In this document: positions 18,208-27,426 of the stretch, one piece after another
Layout of the letters: each line of letters opens with the position of its first letter
How positions within the stretch are numbered: the stretch's first letter is position 1
Source of the DNA: Alkaliflexus imshenetskii DSM 15055
GTDB taxonomy: Bacteria > Bacteroidota > Bacteroidia > Bacteroidales > Marinilabiliaceae
Assembly: GCF_000517065.1 (NCBI RefSeq)
Contig: NZ_KI912105.1
Coordinates: forward strand, 2,304,820-2,368,819
Length of the DNA stretch: 64,000 nt
Reading direction: 5' to 3'
Made by a program: the position numbers and the translations under genes
The notes under the pieces: generated by a model
Told to the model about the DNA's origin: nothing
What the model saw: only the letters and a program-made list of their open reading frames with translations
Databases searched by the model: none

Positions 18208-18786
18208 TTATTGCCTGATGAGTTCAAATTCGCCATGCAGTCCCAACCGCATGATGCCTGATGCGATATAATGCTTTGAATCATCTTGTCTGAATTTCAC
18301 AACATAATCCACTTGTTCCACTATCGCAGGCTCTATCTCAATAAAACTACGAGGTGTCTTTTTCCCACTTAAATTGGCTGATGTGGCTACAATAGGTGTT
18401 TTGAATCGTGTGCACAAAGTTTTTGAAAACAGCTCATTGGTGACCCGGATGCCGATACTGCCATCGTGTGCCAACACGTTTGCTGCCAGGTTTTTCCCGT
18501 CAGGGTAGATTAAGGTAAGTGGTTTCTCTGCCAATTCGATGAGATCCCATGCCAATTCAGGAATCGCCTTAACATACTGTGGAATACGCCCGGGCTGGTC
18601 TGTAATCACAATCATCCCTTTGCCGGCATCCCGCTTTTTAAGCTCAATGATTTTTTCTACCGCAGCAATATTGGTGGCGTCACAGCCTATACCCCAAACC
18701 GTGTCGGTAGGATAGAGGATAATGCCACCCTGTTTTAGCACCTCAAGTGCCTGTTTCAGGTCTTCATTGTCGAAACGATCGTTCAT
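18208..18786 (-). CDS. L-threonylcarbamoyladenylate synthase (Sua5/YrdC/YciO family)
   Basis: Makes threonylcarbamoyl-AMP from threonine, bicarbonate and ATP for the t6A37 modification of ANN-decoding tRNAs. The 192-residue length is that of the single-domain TsaC/YrdC type. Motifs: GGIILYPTDTVWGIGCDA near residues 20-37, the KKRDAGKGMIV segment (the usual KxR-type nucleotide-binding region) and the C-terminal PIVATSANLSGKKTP. The YciO paralogue has the same fold but an uncertain activity, so a specific symbol is not given. It is in a minus-strand pair with the thioesterase. Confidence 0.9.
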   Translation of the reverse strand: MNDRFDNEDLKQALEVLKQGGIILYPTDTVWGIGCDATNIAAVEKIIELKKRDAGKGMIVITDQPGRIPQYVKAIPELAWDLIELAEKPLTLIYPDGKNLAANVLAHDGSIGIRVTNELFSKTLCTRFKTPIVATSANLSGKKTPRSFIEIEPAIVEQVDYVVKFRQDDSKHYIASGIMRLGLHGEFELIRQ

Positions 18787-18840
18787 ATCAATGGGAGTGT
18801 TTTCAGAATCAAAGATAACAAATCATCTGCCTGCAGCAAA

Positions 18841-18878
18841 CAAAAGCCCCATACCTGATAGATCAACGGTACGGGGCT
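18841..18878 (-). terminator. Intrinsic terminator of dapD
   Basis: An inverted repeat of six base pairs (AGCCCC/GGGGCT), one mismatch and four more pairs (TACC/GGTA), spanning 18845-18878, with a T-run (TTTTG) on the minus strand just beyond. It lies 23 bases past the dapD stop codon. Confidence 0.7.
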
Positions 18879-18901
18879 AATAGGTTCTTTTATGCGATGG
18901 G

Positions 18902-19708
18902 CTATACCGCTACTCCAAAATCGCGTAGCGCATCGTTGAGCGACGTTTTGAGATCGGTGGATGCTTTTCTCTGACCAATGATAAGTGCAGCCGGTACATT
19001 GTAGCTTCCGGCCGGGAATTCTTTGGTGTAACTACCCGGAATTACAACTGAACGAGGCGGCACATATCCTTTGTATTCGATTGGCTCTTTGCCACTCACA
19101 TCAATGATTTTGGTGGAGCCGGTAAGTACCACGTTGGCACCAAGCACAGCTTCCCGGCCTATACGGCAACCTTCCACTATGATACAACGCGACCCAATAA
19201 AAGCACCGTCCTCCACAATCACGGGCGATGCCTGTAACGGTTCAAGTACACCACCCAGACCAACACCGCCGCTCAGGTGAACATTTTTACCAACCTGTGC
19301 ACAGCTGCCTACCGTGGCCCAGGTGTCTACCATGGTGCCGGAATCCACGTATGCTCCTATATTCAGGTAAGATGGCATCATTACCACTCCACGGGCAATG
19401 TATGCGCCATAACGGGCTACTGCATGAGGCACAACTCTTACGCCAAGCTCTTTGTAGTTGCGTTTCAATGCCATTTTATCGTGAAACTCAAAGGGGCCTA
19501 TTTCAATGGTTTCCATTTGCTGCATGGGGAAGTAAAGAATTACAGCCTTCTTCACCCATTCGTTCACTTTCCAGTCGTCGCCATCGGGCTCAGCAACACG
19601 AATACGACCTTTATCCAGCTCTTCAATTACATTGCGGATGGTTTCCTGCGTCTCCGCGTTAGCCAACAACTCGCGGTTGTCCCAGGCTCTTTCAATTATC
19701 TCTCTCAT
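18902..19708 (-). CDS. dapD: 2,3,4,5-tetrahydropyridine-2,6-dicarboxylate N-succinyltransferase
   Basis: Fourth-stage enzyme of the succinylase branch of lysine and meso-diaminopimelate synthesis, using succinyl-CoA. The 268-residue protein has the N-terminal helical domain and then a left-handed beta helix of hexapeptide repeats (PSYLNIGAYVDSGTMVDTWA, CAQVGKNVHLSGGVGLGGVL, GSRCIIVEGCRIGREAVLGA). The catalytic-region motif VDTWATVGSCAQVG is intact. It ends in a terminator and is a single gene. With mpl and the mre operon in the same window, it supports a normal DAP-type peptidoglycan. Confidence 0.95.
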   Translation of the reverse strand: MREIIERAWDNRELLANAETQETIRNVIEELDKGRIRVAEPDGDDWKVNEWVKKAVILYFPMQQMETIEIGPFEFHDKMALKRNYKELGVRVVPHAVARYGAYIARGVVMMPSYLNIGAYVDSGTMVDTWATVGSCAQVGKNVHLSGGVGLGGVLEPLQASPVIVEDGAFIGSRCIIVEGCRIGREAVLGANVVLTGSTKIIDVSGKEPIEYKGYVPPRSVVIPGSYTKEFPAGSYNVPAALIIGQRKASTDLKTSLNDALRDFGVAV

Positions 19709-20662
19709 CGGTAATCAGGTAATTAATTAGGTTTATTAACTATAGGTTGTTAGTGTTTGTTCAAAATTTCATTCTTCCTTTCAAGGGTTGAATCAGATCT
19801 GTCAGTCACAACGCCATGATGATTCGCCAATTACTACTCTGTTGGAGCATCTGAAGTTGTTAAATTGCACATTTTATGGTGCTTAGCAAGATAGGGGGAT
19901 TTGCCAAATGAGTATGCATAAAAATAGATGTTTCATTTTTTTTATGCGCAATTATTTGTCATTTAATATGTTAATATTGTTTAAACAAGCATGCTGTATT
20001 CAATCAAGGTGCTGGTTGTTTATTTTTATGCAACGCGATACCGATAGTTTAATGCGGCATTCCAACGGTGAAAATGAATCCTTTCACCAATAGGATCCAC
20101 TGCTGATTTCTGCCAATAGAATCATAGGTTATTAGGTTCCCGGTGACCTTACCTTTCTTTCGATACGAAGTCTGGTTTGTTAATAAAAGTTAACCAGCCC
20201 GAAAGGGAATAATATTTGTTTTGAAGCGAAGTCCCATCTGTAGTTTAATACTGAAATGTTTTGTTGGTCTGCTATAAGCAGGGAATAATCCATCGAGAGG
20301 ATCTAAGTGACTGTTTAATTTATGTTGATCTGCTTAGCAGATTATTAGACTGTTAGATGCGTAGCAAAGCGAAGTCCGCAATGCTGGATAAGATAGTAAG
20401 ACCGATAGATAAGATTAATCCAATCATCTTTATCAACTACCCTATCTGTCTAAAATCTAAAAGTCTTAACGTCTATATCATATTTTATAAATTTAATTTA
20501 AACAGTTACTAGAAGTCAGCCCTGGAAGAATGACGCGTTACTGACGTGCTGCGCAGCTATCCGGAGCTCCACAATCAATCAGGAGTGTCAATAAATCTGC
20601 TATCACAATGCGGCATTATCACATTAGATTAATTATGAACTCATATAATTACATAAACCCAA
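19709..20662. other. Long intergenic region (about 950 bases) with small repeats, no gene recognised
   Basis: No frame here resembles a protein family. Small structures seen: two related palindromes, CTGCT-ATA-AGCAG at 20269-20281 and ATCTGCT-T-AGCAGAT at 20328-20342; a repeated 9-mer GCGAAGTCC (20226-20234 and 20369-20377); and a repeated 11-mer AATGCGGCATT (20051-20061 and 20607-20617). These may be the remains of a decayed gene or element, or regulatory sites; nothing decides between them. Confidence 0.5.
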
Positions 20663-21436
20663 ATGAGATTTTCTTTCTTTCTCTTGCTGTTATGGGGATT
20701 GCTGTATGCTTTTTCCGGCATGGCACAACAACCAGATGAAGTATTGTTTTCAGGATGCGTTTTTTCAGATGACGGCGTGTCACGGTTACCTCATGCTTCC
20801 ATAGCCTCTTACTCACAAGTAAAAATTTATACGGCCGATGAGAGAGGCTGCTTCCGTATATATTTGCCTGCGAAAGACTCTGTGCGTATTACGGCTATTG
20901 GGTTTGAGCCGCGTACCTACGTGCTCTCAGCTTTAACTTCTGGTTCTGCGCATCAGCATCATATTACTCTGAAGCAGCACAGTTATATGATTAAAGAGGT
21001 TACCATTAAGCCTTCCGATGGCATTTTTGACCCATTGATTTTTAAAAAGCATCTGGATGATTCTGATGGCATCCAACTTAACCTCCCAAAAGAGATAGGC
21101 AGCCGAATGAGCAAAGTGCCCTTGAGCGAAAGACCCGAGCCTCCTGCTTCATTAGCTTCGCCGGTTTCGCTTATCTATCGAACTGTGAGTGGCAAAAAAT
21201 CTCCCACTGTAAGCTTTGAGAAAGCCAGAAATTTAGATGCACAATGGAACAGGCGTGAGGCAGTGGCCGGCCGTGACGTGATTGCCCAAATTTCGGGACT
21301 TGAAGGCACTAAGCTTGATGCTTTCATCGTATATTGTAACGTTCACCTTGTCATCACCGACCACGATACTGGAGTTTCAGCCAGCCAGAAAATCGAAGCG
21401 CTGTTTGAAAAGTATAAGCAGGCTGTTTCTGAATAA
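20663..21436 (+). CDS. Secreted protein with a carboxypeptidase-regulatory-like domain, function unknown
   Basis: A 257-residue protein with a signal peptide (hydrophobic FSFFLLLLWGLLYAFSGMAQ, cleavage probably after GMA). Residues 25-110 look like the CarboxypepD_reg-like beta-sandwich common in Bacteroidota outer-membrane and surface proteins: VFSDDGVSRLPHASIASYSQ, then DERGCFRIYLPAKDSVRITA and IGFEPRTYVLS. The rest has no motif that I know. Expected location is the periplasm or outer membrane. No partner gene is adjacent; it is separated from the ilv locus by the ilv promoter and leader. Confidence 0.72.
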   Translation: MRFSFFLLLLWGLLYAFSGMAQQPDEVLFSGCVFSDDGVSRLPHASIASYSQVKIYTADERGCFRIYLPAKDSVRITAIGFEPRTYVLSALTSGSAHQHHITLKQHSYMIKEVTIKPSDGIFDPLIFKKHLDDSDGIQLNLPKEIGSRMSKVPLSERPEPPASLASPVSLIYRTVSGKKSPTVSFEKARNLDAQWNRREAVAGRDVIAQISGLEGTKLDAFIVYCNVHLVITDHDTGVSASQKIEALFEKYKQAVSE

Positions 21437-21607
21437 AGATTCATATTGAACCATTTTTGAATTCCATTGTTACTAACTGTAGTAAATATTCATGCAGTGG
21501 CGCAGTTGTTCTGTTTATATTTATACACATCTCGACTTGTTTTGTAAAAAAATCGACTCGCAAAGCAAAAAAATGAAAGAAAATTGAAACTTTTTCTTGC
21601 AAAACAG

Positions 21608-21637
21608 TTTGAGATAATGACAAAATTCATACATTTG
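21608..21637 (+). promoter_or_regulatory. Promoter of the ilv-leu locus
   Basis: TTTG at 21608-21611, an 18-base spacer, and TACATTTG at 21630-21637 match the Bacteroidota consensus TTTG / TAnnTTTG. Transcription would begin near 21644, about 90 bases before the leader peptide start, so the whole attenuator is included in the transcript. Confidence 0.7.
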
Positions 21638-21736
21638 CAATGAAATTTTGAATAGACAATGTGTGGCGGACTGGCAAAACCTATGGTGGAGATGCACTAT
21701 TCAGTTGCACATTGAGATTTTTTTAAGTTAAAGCTC

Positions 21737-21796
21737 ATGAAACTTTTTGTATCTCTACTTCTCGTTGTGATTATTATTCTCGTGGACAACCATTAG
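21737..21796 (+). CDS. Branched-chain amino acid leader peptide (19 residues)
   Basis: A short frame ATG to TAG encoding MKLFVSLLLVVIIILVDNH. Twelve of 19 residues are Leu, Val or Ile, and residues 7-16 are an unbroken run of ten (LLLVVIIILV), a composition that would make translation sensitive to the charging of all three branched-chain tRNAs. It is placed exactly as a ribosome-mediated attenuator requires: its Leu codons 7-9 form part of the first hairpin segment and its stop codon overlaps the start of the antiterminator segment. No clear Shine-Dalgarno sequence precedes it, as for most genes here. It is too short for routine gene calling. The coding role is inferred from composition and placement; the frame itself is directly seen. 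Confidence 0.88.
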   Translation: MKLFVSLLLVVIIILVDNH

Positions 21797-21875
21797 AGAA
21801 GTGAGATTGGTATATAAAAGTTTAAGAAGATATAAACGAACCCCTCTCACTTCTCTGTGAGAGGGGTTTTTGTTT
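21753..21875 (+). promoter_or_regulatory. Transcription attenuator of the ilv-leu locus (three alternative hairpins)
   Basis: Segment 1 (21753-21763, inside leader codons 6-9) can pair with segment 2 (21796-21805) through ACTTCTC/GAGAAGT plus CTC/GAG with one bulged base. Segment 2 (21795-21805, AGAGAAGTGAG) is perfectly complementary over 11 bases to segment 3 (21846-21856, CTCACTTCTCT). Segment 3 overlaps the terminator stem: 21841-21850 pairs perfectly over 10 bases with 21857-21866, followed by a T-run. Expected behaviour: with enough charged Leu, Val and Ile tRNAs the ribosome reaches the stop codon and blocks segment 2, so the terminator forms; stalling in the leucine-valine-isoleucine run covers segment 1, segment 2 pairs with 3 and transcription continues into ilvD. 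Confidence 0.88.
21841..21875 (+). terminator. Intrinsic terminator of the ilv leader
   Basis: A perfect 10-base-pair GC-rich stem (CCCCTCTCAC with GTGAGAGGGG), a 6-base loop (TTCTCT) and the T-rich tail TTTTTGTTT. It is 78 bases before the ilvD start. The 5' arm and loop also belong to the antiterminator pairing. Confidence 0.9.
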
Positions 21876-21952
21876 AAAAGAGATTTTTTGAAACTCAAAG
21901 TTGAATCATATACTGGATGAACTTCCCGAAAGGGGTAAATGTTTTTTTGACA

Positions 21953-23800
21953 ATGAAGATACCTTTAAGAAGTAATACCACCACTCAGGGCCGACGTATG
22001 GCCGGCGCCAGAAGTCTTTGGCGCGCCAATGGCATGAAGGATGAGCAGATGGGGCGTCCCTTGATAGCTGTTGTAAATTCATTTACCCAGTTTGTGCCGG
22101 GACACGCACACCTTCATCAAATTGGTCAGGACGTAAAAGCCCTCATCGAAAAGCAAGGCTGTTTTGCTGCTGAGTTTAACACCATTGCCATTGATGATGG
22201 TATAGCCATGGGACACGATGGCATGCTCTACTCATTGCCCTCGCGCGATTTAATTGCCGATAGCGTGGAGTATATGGTGAATGCGCACCAGGCAGATGCG
22301 ATGATTTGCATCAGCAATTGTGACAAAATTACGCCAGGTATGCTTATGGCTGCCATGCGCGTTAATATACCCGTGGTATTTGTGTCCGGAGGACCCATGG
22401 AGGCCGGAAAAGTGGGTGACAGAGCCCTTGACTTGGTCGATTCGATGGTGATGGCAGCCGATGATTCTGTTTCAGATGAGGAAGTGCTGGCGGTGGAGCA
22501 GAATGCTTGTCCTACCTGTGGCTCTTGCTCGGGAATGTTCACTGCCAACTCAATGAATTGCCTTAACGAAGCGCTTGGATTGGCATTGCCCGGAAATGGA
22601 TCCATCGTGGCAACTCATGTAAATCGCCGCCGTTTGTTTGAAGATGCAGCTAACCTGATTGTTAAACTTGCATACAGATATTATGATGAGGGTGATGTAT
22701 CCGTTCTGCCACGCAATATCGCAACCAAACAGGCATTTTTAAATGCCATGACCTTGGATATTGCCATGGGCGGATCTACCAATACGGTTTTACACCTGTT
22801 GGCAATAGCCCACGAGGCTGGTGTTGACTTCACGATGCAGGATATCGATCGCCTCTCCAAAAGTACACCTGTACTTTGCAAAGTGGCTCCAAATAGTCAT
22901 TACCACATTGAAGATGTAAATCGTGCCGGTGGTGTGCTCGGCATTTTGGCCGAACTTGGTCGCGGTGGTTTGCTCGATACAACTGTGGGAAGAGTGGATC
23001 TGCCTTCGCTTGCACATGCACTTAAACTATATGACGTGGTGGGAGAGAGCTGTTCAGAAAAGGCCCGCGAGATTTATTCCAGCGCCCCGGGCGGATTTGT
23101 AAACCTTAAACTGGCATCTCAAAAGGCTGTTTATAGTGAACTGGATCTTGACCGTAAAAAGGGCTGTATCCGCAGCATCGAAAATGCCTATTTTAAAGAT
23201 GGCGGATTGGCCGTTTTGTTTGGCAATGTGGCCGAAAAAGGGTGTATTGTTAAGACTGCGGGTGTAGACCCATCTATTTTCCGGTTCGAAGGAACAGCGC
23301 GTGTTTATGAGTCTCAGGATGATGCCTGCGAAGGAATCCTCTCAGACGAAGTAAAAGCAGGCGATGTGGTATTTATCCGTTACGAGGGGCCCAAAGGAGG
23401 ACCAGGCATGCAGGAGATGTTGTATCCCACATCCTATTTAAAATCACGCCATCTTGGAGAAAAGTGTGCTCTGGTTACCGACGGACGCTTTTCAGGCGGA
23501 ACATCGGGTTTATCGATAGGCCACGCTTCACCAGAAGCTGCTGCGGGTGGAGCCATCGCACTGGTAAAAAATGGTGATCCTGTTGTGATAGATATTCCAA
23601 ATCGTTCCATAAATATTGTGGTGTCTGATGACGAACTGAACCGCCGCAGAGCAGCTGAACAAGCTAAGGGTGCAGATGCATTTAAGCCTGCATCGCGGCA
23701 GCGTTATGTTTCAAAAGCGTTAAGGGCTTACGCCGGACTGGTGACCTCTGCTGATATGGGCGCCGTTCGGATGTTACCCGATGAGCAACCCCAAAATTAA
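21953..23800 (+). CDS. ilvD: Dihydroxy-acid dehydratase
   Basis: Iron-sulfur enzyme dehydrating 2,3-dihydroxy-isovalerate and -methylvalerate to the 2-oxo acids, the common third step to valine and isoleucine. I chose the ATG at 21953 because [20 protein letters not shown] is the family N-terminus; an in-frame ATG at 21917 would add 12 residues. The 615-residue length matches the family. Cluster cysteines are seen in [12 protein letters not shown] and in [20 protein letters not shown]-type sequence, and the C-terminal [20 protein letters not shown] is conserved. It is the first structural gene behind the attenuator and is followed after 33 bases by ilvB. Confidence 0.97.
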   Translation: MKIPLRSNTTTQGRRMAGARSLWRANGMKDEQMGRPLIAVVNSFTQFVPGHAHLHQIGQDVKALIEKQGCFAAEFNTIAIDDGIAMGHDGMLYSLPSRDLIADSVEYMVNAHQADAMICISNCDKITPGMLMAAMRVNIPVVFVSGGPMEAGKVGDRALDLVDSMVMAADDSVSDEEVLAVEQNACPTCGSCSGMFTANSMNCLNEALGLALPGNGSIVATHVNRRRLFEDAANLIVKLAYRYYDEGDVSVLPRNIATKQAFLNAMTLDIAMGGSTNTVLHLLAIAHEAGVDFTMQDIDRLSKSTPVLCKVAPNSHYHIEDVNRAGGVLGILAELGRGGLLDTTVGRVDLPSLAHALKLYDVVGESCSEKAREIYSSAPGGFVNLKLASQKAVYSELDLDRKKGCIRSIENAYFKDGGLAVLFGNVAEKGCIVKTAGVDPSIFRFEGTARVYESQDDACEGILSDEVKAGDVVFIRYEGPKGGPGMQEMLYPTSYLKSRHLGEKCALVTDGRFSGGTSGLSIGHASPEAAAGGAIALVKNGDPVVIDIPNRSINIVVSDDELNRRRAAEQAKGADAFKPASRQRYVSKALRAYAGLVTSADMGAVRMLPDEQPQN

Positions 23801-23833
23801 TCTTGTGAATTGAACCCCCAAATCCATATTCGC

Positions 23834-25567
23834 ATGGAAACACAATTTCAAACGATGATGAAAGAGAAGAGCAAAGAAGCAATCCGAATGACAGGTGCTG
23901 AAGCCCTTGTTCGTTCCCTTCTGATGGAAGGTACTGAGATCATCTTTGGGTATCCCGGTGGAGCTATTATGCCGGTTTATGATGCCCTCTACAGCTTTCA
24001 GAATGATGTTCACCATGTACTGGTGCGCCACGAACAGGGTGCTGTGCATGCAGCTCAGGGATATGCCCGGGTAACCGGAAAAGTTGGTGTGGCTATTGTA
24101 ACCTCTGGTCCGGGAGCTACCAATGCGGTAACCGGAATTGCCGATGCCATGATTGACTCCACTCCGCTTGTGGTAATCAGTGGTCAGGTAGGTTCACTTC
24201 TACTGGGGACTGATGCCTTCCAGGAAACGGACGTGGTGGGCATTACACAACCTGTTACAAAATGGAATATACAGGTAAAAAAAGCTGAAGACATACCAGG
24301 AGCTATTGCCCGTGCTTTCTACATTGCACGTAGTGGTCGTCCGGGTCCCGTGCTCATCGATATTACCAAAGATGCTCAGTTTGCCAACTTAGACTTTGCC
24401 TACGAACCCATAAAGTATATTAGAAGCTACAAGCCTGTACCTGTAGTAGATACTCAGCAGATTGAAGCGGCCGCACAGTTGATTAATCTTTCAAAGAAGC
24501 CCCTTGCCCTGGTGGGTCAGGGTGTGATTCTGGGTGGTGCTGAAAAAGAACTGACTGAGTTTCTCGAGAAAACGGGCATTCCAGCTGCGTGGACGCTGCT
24601 AGGACTCTCTGCCTTACCAACTGATCATCCGCTCAATGTGGGTATGCTTGGTATGCATGGCAATTATGGGCCAAACATTAAAACAAATGAGGCTGACCTG
24701 ATTATTGCCATCGGGATGCGTTTCGACGACAGGGTAACTGGAAATCTCAGCACTTATGCCACAAATGCGAAAGTGATTCACCTCGAGATTGACGATGCTG
24801 AAATTAATAAGAATGTGCATGCCGATGTGCCGGTACTGGGAAATGTGAAGGACTCACTGCCTATGCTTACCGAAAAGGTTACTGCCAACACGCACGATGA
24901 ATGGCTTGAGCAGTTCAGAGCTTGTTACCGCATAGAGTATGACCGAATCATCAATAAGGAGTTGTATCCCATAAAAACAGGGCTTACAATGGGCGAAGTT
25001 ATCCATCGCATCTCGTCCGCATTTAAAGATGATGCCATTATGGTAACCGATGTGGGTCAGCACCAGATGATGGCGAGCCGTTACTTCCGTTTCCGTCAAA
25101 CACGAAGCGTGGTTACAAGCGGAGGACTGGGAACGATGGGATTCGGACTACCTGCTGCTATGGGGGCCAAATTGGGTGCTCCTGAGCGTCCGGTATGCCT
25201 TTTTGTTGGCGATGGTGGTTTTCAGATGACCATTCAAGAGTTGGGAACCATTTTTCAGACAAAAATTCCGGTGAAAATAGTATTGCTAAACAATAATTTT
25301 CTGGGAATGGTGCGTCAGTGGCAGGAGCTATTTTTCGACAGCCGATACTCCTTTACTGAACTGATAAATCCCGATTTCCAAACCATTGCTAAAGGGTATT
25401 TTATCGAATCTCAGAAAGTTACAACCCGCGAAGAGATAGATGATGCCATCATTAAAATGGTGAACCACAACGGTCCCTATTTGTTGGAAGTAGTTGTTGA
25501 GAAGGAAGGCAATGTGTTCCCAATGGTTCCGTCCGGTGCTTCTGTATCAGATATCCGCCTTGAGTAG
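23834..25567 (+). CDS. ilvB: Acetolactate synthase, large (catalytic) subunit
   Basis: Thiamine diphosphate enzyme condensing two pyruvates, or pyruvate with 2-oxobutanoate, at the first common step of the pathway. From the ATG at 23834 it has 577 residues; an upstream TTG at 23810 would add eight. The catalytic glutamate lies in RHEQGAVHAAQGYAR, after FGYPGGAIMPVYDAL; the TPP-binding motif is GDGGFQMTIQEL through LLNNNFLGMVRQW near the C-terminus. Both are intact. It is followed after 37 bases by the regulatory subunit ilvN. The GC content and codon use look like those of its neighbours. Confidence 0.97.
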   Translation: METQFQTMMKEKSKEAIRMTGAEALVRSLLMEGTEIIFGYPGGAIMPVYDALYSFQNDVHHVLVRHEQGAVHAAQGYARVTGKVGVAIVTSGPGATNAVTGIADAMIDSTPLVVISGQVGSLLLGTDAFQETDVVGITQPVTKWNIQVKKAEDIPGAIARAFYIARSGRPGPVLIDITKDAQFANLDFAYEPIKYIRSYKPVPVVDTQQIEAAAQLINLSKKPLALVGQGVILGGAEKELTEFLEKTGIPAAWTLLGLSALPTDHPLNVGMLGMHGNYGPNIKTNEADLIIAIGMRFDDRVTGNLSTYATNAKVIHLEIDDAEINKNVHADVPVLGNVKDSLPMLTEKVTANTHDEWLEQFRACYRIEYDRIINKELYPIKTGLTMGEVIHRISSAFKDDAIMVTDVGQHQMMASRYFRFRQTRSVVTSGGLGTMGFGLPAAMGAKLGAPERPVCLFVGDGGFQMTIQELGTIFQTKIPVKIVLLNNNFLGMVRQWQELFFDSRYSFTELINPDFQTIAKGYFIESQKVTTREEIDDAIIKMVNHNGPYLLEVVVEKEGNVFPMVPSGASVSDIRLE

Positions 25568-25604
25568 TTGACCAATTGTATCTCTGCATTTATATTTAAC
25601 AACT

Positions 25605-26153
25605 ATGCGAATGAAGGAAGAATTCACACTATCCATATTTTCGGAGAACCACGTAGGACTTCTGAATCAGATAACCAACGTGTTTACCCGTCGTAACCTG
25701 AACATCGAAAGCTTAACCACTTCTGAATCGGCCATTGCCGGTATTCATAAATTCACCATCGTGGTGTTCAGCACCCGTGAGGAGATAGAAAAAGTGGCCA
25801 AGCAAATAGAGAAGAAGATTGATGTCATCAAAGCCTTTGTATTGACGGCCGATGAAATTATTCATCAGGAAATTGCCCTCTACAAAGTGCCTACCAAAGC
25901 TCTGCTAGACGGGAACCAAATCGAAGGCCTTGTGCGTCAATATGGTGCCCGCATCCTGGAGGTTACGCCTGAATATACGGTGATTGAGAAAACCGGCCAC
26001 AAGGCTGAGACTCAGGAGTTGTTTGAGAAAATGGACAAATACGGCGTGGTGCAGTTTACCCGCTCAGGCCGAATTGCCATTACCAAAAGCAAGGCTGAAC
26101 TGCTCGATAACTACCTTAGAAAGATGGAGCTTGACAGACAAAATGTAAACTAG
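25605..26153 (+). CDS. ilvN: Acetolactate synthase, small (regulatory) subunit
   Basis: Regulatory partner of IlvB, which binds valine for feedback inhibition. The 182-residue length is of the longer IlvH/IlvN type. Residues 5-75 are the ACT domain (FTLSIFSENHVGLLNQITNV, FTRRNLNIESLTTSES), with the glycine loop SENHVGLLNQ that contacts the ligand; the C-terminal half continues the ALS_ss_C domain (YGARILEVTPEYTVIEKTGH). It lies between ilvB and ilvC in the usual Bacteroidota order. The Bacteroides-type acyl-ACP thioesterase sometimes found between ilvN and ilvC is absent. Confidence 0.95.
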   Translation: MRMKEEFTLSIFSENHVGLLNQITNVFTRRNLNIESLTTSESAIAGIHKFTIVVFSTREEIEKVAKQIEKKIDVIKAFVLTADEIIHQEIALYKVPTKALLDGNQIEGLVRQYGARILEVTPEYTVIEKTGHKAETQELFEKMDKYGVVQFTRSGRIAITKSKAELLDNYLRKMELDRQNVN

Positions 26154-26197
26154 TATTATAGTAGAAACCTGAACAAATATTATTAACAAACACTATT

Positions 26198-27250
26198 ATG
26201 GCTAAAATCAATTTCGGAGGAACCGAAGAAAACGTAGTAACAAGAGAGGAATTTCCATTGGCAAAAGCACGCGAAGTGCTGAAAGACGAAGTAATTGCCG
26301 TGATTGGATATGGTGTGCAAGGCCCTGGTCAGGCGCTTAACCTGAAAGATAATGGCTTTAATGTAATCATAGGTCAGCGTAAAGATTCCAAAACATGGGA
26401 CAAAGCTGTTGCAGATGGTTGGGAACCAGGAAAAACCCTTTTCCCCATCGAAGAAGCTTTGGACAAAGGAACTATTATTCAGTACTTACTTTCAGACGCC
26501 GGTCAGATTTCTGTATGGCCAACTGTTCAGAAGTATCTGAAACCTGGCAAAGCGCTCTATTTCTCCCATGGTTTTGGCGTAACATATAAGGAACGCACCG
26601 GAATTATTCCTCCAGCCGATGTGGATGTAATTCTTGTGGCACCTAAAGGTTCAGGTACCAGTCTTCGTCGTATGTTCCTCGAAGGTCGTGGTTTGAACTC
26701 CAGCTTCGCCATTTTCCAGGATGCTACCGGAAAAGCTAAAGACAGAGTTGTGGCTTTAGGTATTGGTGTGGGTAGCGGATACCTGTTCGAAACTACTTTC
26801 CAGAGAGAAGTTTACAGCGACCTTACCGGTGAACGTGGTACCCTTATGGGCGCTATTCAAGGAATATTTGCCGCTCAGTATGAAGTCCTGAGAAAGAACG
26901 GACATAGCCCATCTGAGGCTTTCAACGAAACTGTTGAAGAGTTAACTCAAAGCCTAATGCCTCTTGTAGCTGAGAATGGCATGGACTGGATGTATGCCAA
27001 CTGTTCAACTACTGCTCAGCGCGGTGCTTTGGACTGGTGGAAGAAATTCCGTGACGCTACCTTGCCCGTATTCTCTGACCTTTACAGCGAAGTGGCCAAA
27101 GGTAACGAAGCTCAGCGCTCAATCGACTCAAACAGTCAGTCTGATTACCGGGTAAAACTGGAAGCTGAGTTGACAGAACTTCGTGAGTCTGAAATGTGGC
27201 GGGCTGGTGCAGCCGTTCGTAAGCTGCGCCCTGAAAACGAAAAGAAATAA
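26198..27250 (+). CDS. ilvC: Ketol-acid reductoisomerase
   Basis: Isomerises and reduces acetolactate or acetohydroxybutyrate, the second common step. The 350-residue chain has the Rossmann motif VIGYGVQGPGQALNLKDNG near residues 35-53 and the cofactor-selecting loop GQRKDSKTW after it, and the knotted C-terminal domain with TFQREVYSDLTGERGTLMGA, ending in a WR-AGAAVRKLRPE tail. The arginine and serine of the GQRKDS loop are the usual NADPH-type contacts, although this cannot be decided by reading. It is preceded by a 44-base gap after ilvN and followed by a 176-base gap before leuA, in which no terminator was recognised. Confidence 0.96.
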   Translation: MAKINFGGTEENVVTREEFPLAKAREVLKDEVIAVIGYGVQGPGQALNLKDNGFNVIIGQRKDSKTWDKAVADGWEPGKTLFPIEEALDKGTIIQYLLSDAGQISVWPTVQKYLKPGKALYFSHGFGVTYKERTGIIPPADVDVILVAPKGSGTSLRRMFLEGRGLNSSFAIFQDATGKAKDRVVALGIGVGSGYLFETTFQREVYSDLTGERGTLMGAIQGIFAAQYEVLRKNGHSPSEAFNETVEELTQSLMPLVAENGMDWMYANCSTTAQRGALDWWKKFRDATLPVFSDLYSEVAKGNEAQRSIDSNSQSDYRVKLEAELTELRESEMWRAGAAVRKLRPENEKK

Positions 27251-27426
27251 TCTTTTCACCCAAAAGGTAATGACAATCCGTAGATCTCTCTGGTTCTTCG
27301 CGCCGTCTTTGTGTTTGTGATGTGATGATGAGTCATATTGCCGGATGCAGAGATGATGCGGAGGCGGGGAGGTTATACTACAATTAGAATATTAATCCGG
27401 AGTTTGCCGGACTAAATGAGACAAAC

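Noticed and set aside
19228-19714. Plus-strand open frames of about 145 codons opposite dapD
   Set aside because: They are antisense to the hexapeptide-repeat enzyme and show no protein-like pattern.
19908-20093. Open frame of 61 codons in the 19.7-20.7 kb gap
   Set aside because: Phe/Cys/Met-rich composition typical of chance AT-rich translation, no promoter or neighbour support.
27251-27426. Possible second attenuator or promoter before leuA
   Set aside because: Only a 5-base-pair hairpin (TCCGG/CCGGA) without a T-run, no Leu-rich short frame and no TAnnTTTG element were found.
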